Source: Clostridia bacterium (GTDB taxonomy: Bacteria > Bacillota_A > Clostridia > Oscillospirales > CAG-272). From it: DNA of 10,313 nt. Shown piece by piece: positions 9,339 to 10,313 of this stretch. The stretch is taken from contig JAFZCF010000169.1 in assembly GCA_017552165.1 (NCBI GenBank), positions 1 to 10,313 on the forward strand, written 5' to 3'. The notes below the pieces were generated by a model. It worked only from the letters and a program-made list of their open reading frames with translations, had not been told where the DNA came from and did no database searches. How positions within the stretch are numbered: the first letter of the stretch is position 1; the number at the start of each line of letters is the position of its first letter. A program made the position numbers and the translations under genes.

Positions 9339-10313
9339 TTATCTGTCGGCGTACTCCGCGCCCTTTGATATCATTATTTCCCTGACGTCAGCACCGTCGA
9401 TCCCGTGCGACGTACAGCCGCGCGTGAGCGCGAGCGCGGCTCCGATGCCGGCTGCCTCGCCCGACGAGCGCGCCGACTGCTGAACCCTCACGCTGCTCTG
9501 AGCCATAAAGTCCGCCCCGAGGCATCTCCCCGCGACGAACAGATTGTCAAAGCCCTTAACGACGAGCGTCCCGAAGGGTATCTCGTACCACTTTTTCCCG
9601 TCGGAACAGGTCGCCTCGGGGTGGTCGGGCATTCCGCCGTGGACGTCGACGGGATAGTCCGTCTGGCAGAACATATCGGGGAACTTTCTCCGCGAAAAGA
9701 TGTCCTCCGCCGTGAGCACGCGGTCGGTGACGACGTTGCGGCTCTCCCTCACGCCGACGACCGACGCGATCTTTGATATATACGCGTTCCCGAAGCCGCG
9801 CAGGTATTTCCTGTAAAACAGGAGCTGTCTCAGTATATGGCGCTTGCCCTCGACCTGTATCCGCGAGGCAAATTCGGGGTCGGTGGCGTCCGTTCCGCAG
9901 GGGAACTCGGGGTTGTTGAAGGCGACCGCCCCCGGCCTGCCGGGCATATAAAACCCCTGCCAGTACGTCTTGTCGCCCTCGTCGAGGTCGCCCGCCGCGA
10001 TCGCTCTGTCGAAAATATTGGAAAACGTCCATTTCCCGTCCTTCGTGACGGCGAGATATAGCTTTCCGCCGCGGCATATCGCCACCCTGTCGGTGCCGGA
10101 GCGCTCGATCTCCTCTTTTATCTGCTCGCCGAAGCGGTCGAAATCCACCCCCGCTACGGTGTATCTCAGCGAGACCGACTGGTTTTTGCCGCTGTTCCCG
10201 TATCCGCTCGTGTATCCGGCGCCGGCCCTGACGCACACGTCGGCGTCGCCGGTGCAGTCGATGAACATCTTGCCCCTGACGAGGCCGAGCCCGCGCTTGT
10301 TCGCCACGGCGAC
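9339..10313 (-). CDS. FAD-dependent oxidoreductase (FAD_oxidored family), N-terminus outside the window
   Basis: The frame is open from the right edge to a TAA at 9341-9339, leaving 324 residues visible; a GTG at 10307 is probably internal. The N-terminal Rossmann GxGxxG region should lie beyond the edge. Two segments identify the family. Near the visible start, GKMFIDCTGDADVCVRAGA is the strand that reads I-D-x-T-G-D-x-D before the second FAD contact. Near the end, DNLFVAGRCLGADFMAQSSV is followed by SGEAAGIGAALAL, the usual C-terminal FAD-binding pattern. The assignment to Pfam FAD_oxidored (PF12831) is from memory of these motifs. Such proteins often sit in polysaccharide-use loci, but the substrate is rarely known. 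The next gene, 20 bases downstream, encodes a beta-helix protein, consistent with a carbohydrate-related pair. Confidence 0.85.
   Translation of the reverse strand, partial: VAVANKRGLGLVRGKMFIDCTGDADVCVRAGAGYTSGYGNSGKNQSVSLRYTVAGVDFDRFGEQIKEEIERSGTDRVAICRGGKLYLAVTKDGKWTFSNIFDRAIAAGDLDEGDKTYWQGFYMPGRPGAVAFNNPEFPCGTDATDPEFASRIQVEGKRHILRQLLFYRKYLRGFGNAYISKIASVVGVRESRNVVTDRVLTAEDIFSRRKFPDMFCQTDYPVDVHGGMPDHPEATCSDGKKWYEIPFGTLVVKGFDNLFVAGRCLGADFMAQSSVRVQQSARSSGEAAGIGAALALTRGCTSHGIDGADVREIMISKGAEYADR

Noticed and set aside
8164..9483. A 439-codon open frame on the plus strand opposite the beta-helix gene
   Set aside because: It is extremely rich in Arg, Val, Ala and Asp, has no SD or recognisable domain, and runs antisense to a well-supported gene and the end of the FAD gene. 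This is what GC-rich codon use produces on the opposite strand.

Overview
The window looks like a chromosomal segment of a GC-rich member of the Clostridia/Firmicutes. Three features suggest this: a CIRCE element in front of groES-groEL, SD sequences close to AGGAGG, and strong sigma-A type promoters (TTGACA / TATAAT). Heavy use of ATA, AGG and AGA codons beside GC-rich third positions fits gut-type Clostridia, but I cannot place it below class level. No insertion sequence, integrase, CRISPR array or phage module is visible.

Left part (1-2790), minus strand. An exported or membrane-anchored protein of unknown function runs off the left edge. It has its own perfect consensus promoter and is clearly richer in A+T than the rest. 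Upstream of it is a complete groES-groEL chaperonin operon with a consensus promoter, a near-consensus CIRCE operator for HrcA, and a hairpin after groEL.

Middle part (2900-6963), plus strand, divergent from groE. This is a tight operon: ligA (NAD-dependent DNA ligase), obg (ribosome-associated GTPase) and a CofE-like protein of the F420-0:glutamyl ligase family. The gaps are 1 and 4 nt, so translation is probably coupled. A recognisable promoter precedes ligA, and a 19-bp palindrome touches its -35 box. One arm of that palindrome lies in a 9-mer identical to one arm of the CIRCE element.

Next (6991-8040) comes a pyridoxamine/pyridoxal kinase gene with its own perfect promoter and a strong intrinsic terminator. 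It converges on a tRNA-Thr(GGT) gene on the minus strand, which also has a perfect consensus promoter and a terminator directly after the encoded CCA.

Right part (8173-10313), minus strand. Two genes 20 bp apart form an operon: an FAD-dependent oxidoreductase (start outside the window) followed by a right-handed beta-helix protein of the pectate-lyase-3/tailspike type without a signal peptide. No terminator separates this operon from the tRNA gene.

Most of the window is housekeeping. The parts worth a second look are the beta-helix/FAD pair, the CofE-like protein in an organism with no visible F420 context, the operator-like palindrome at ligA, and the AT-rich exported protein.
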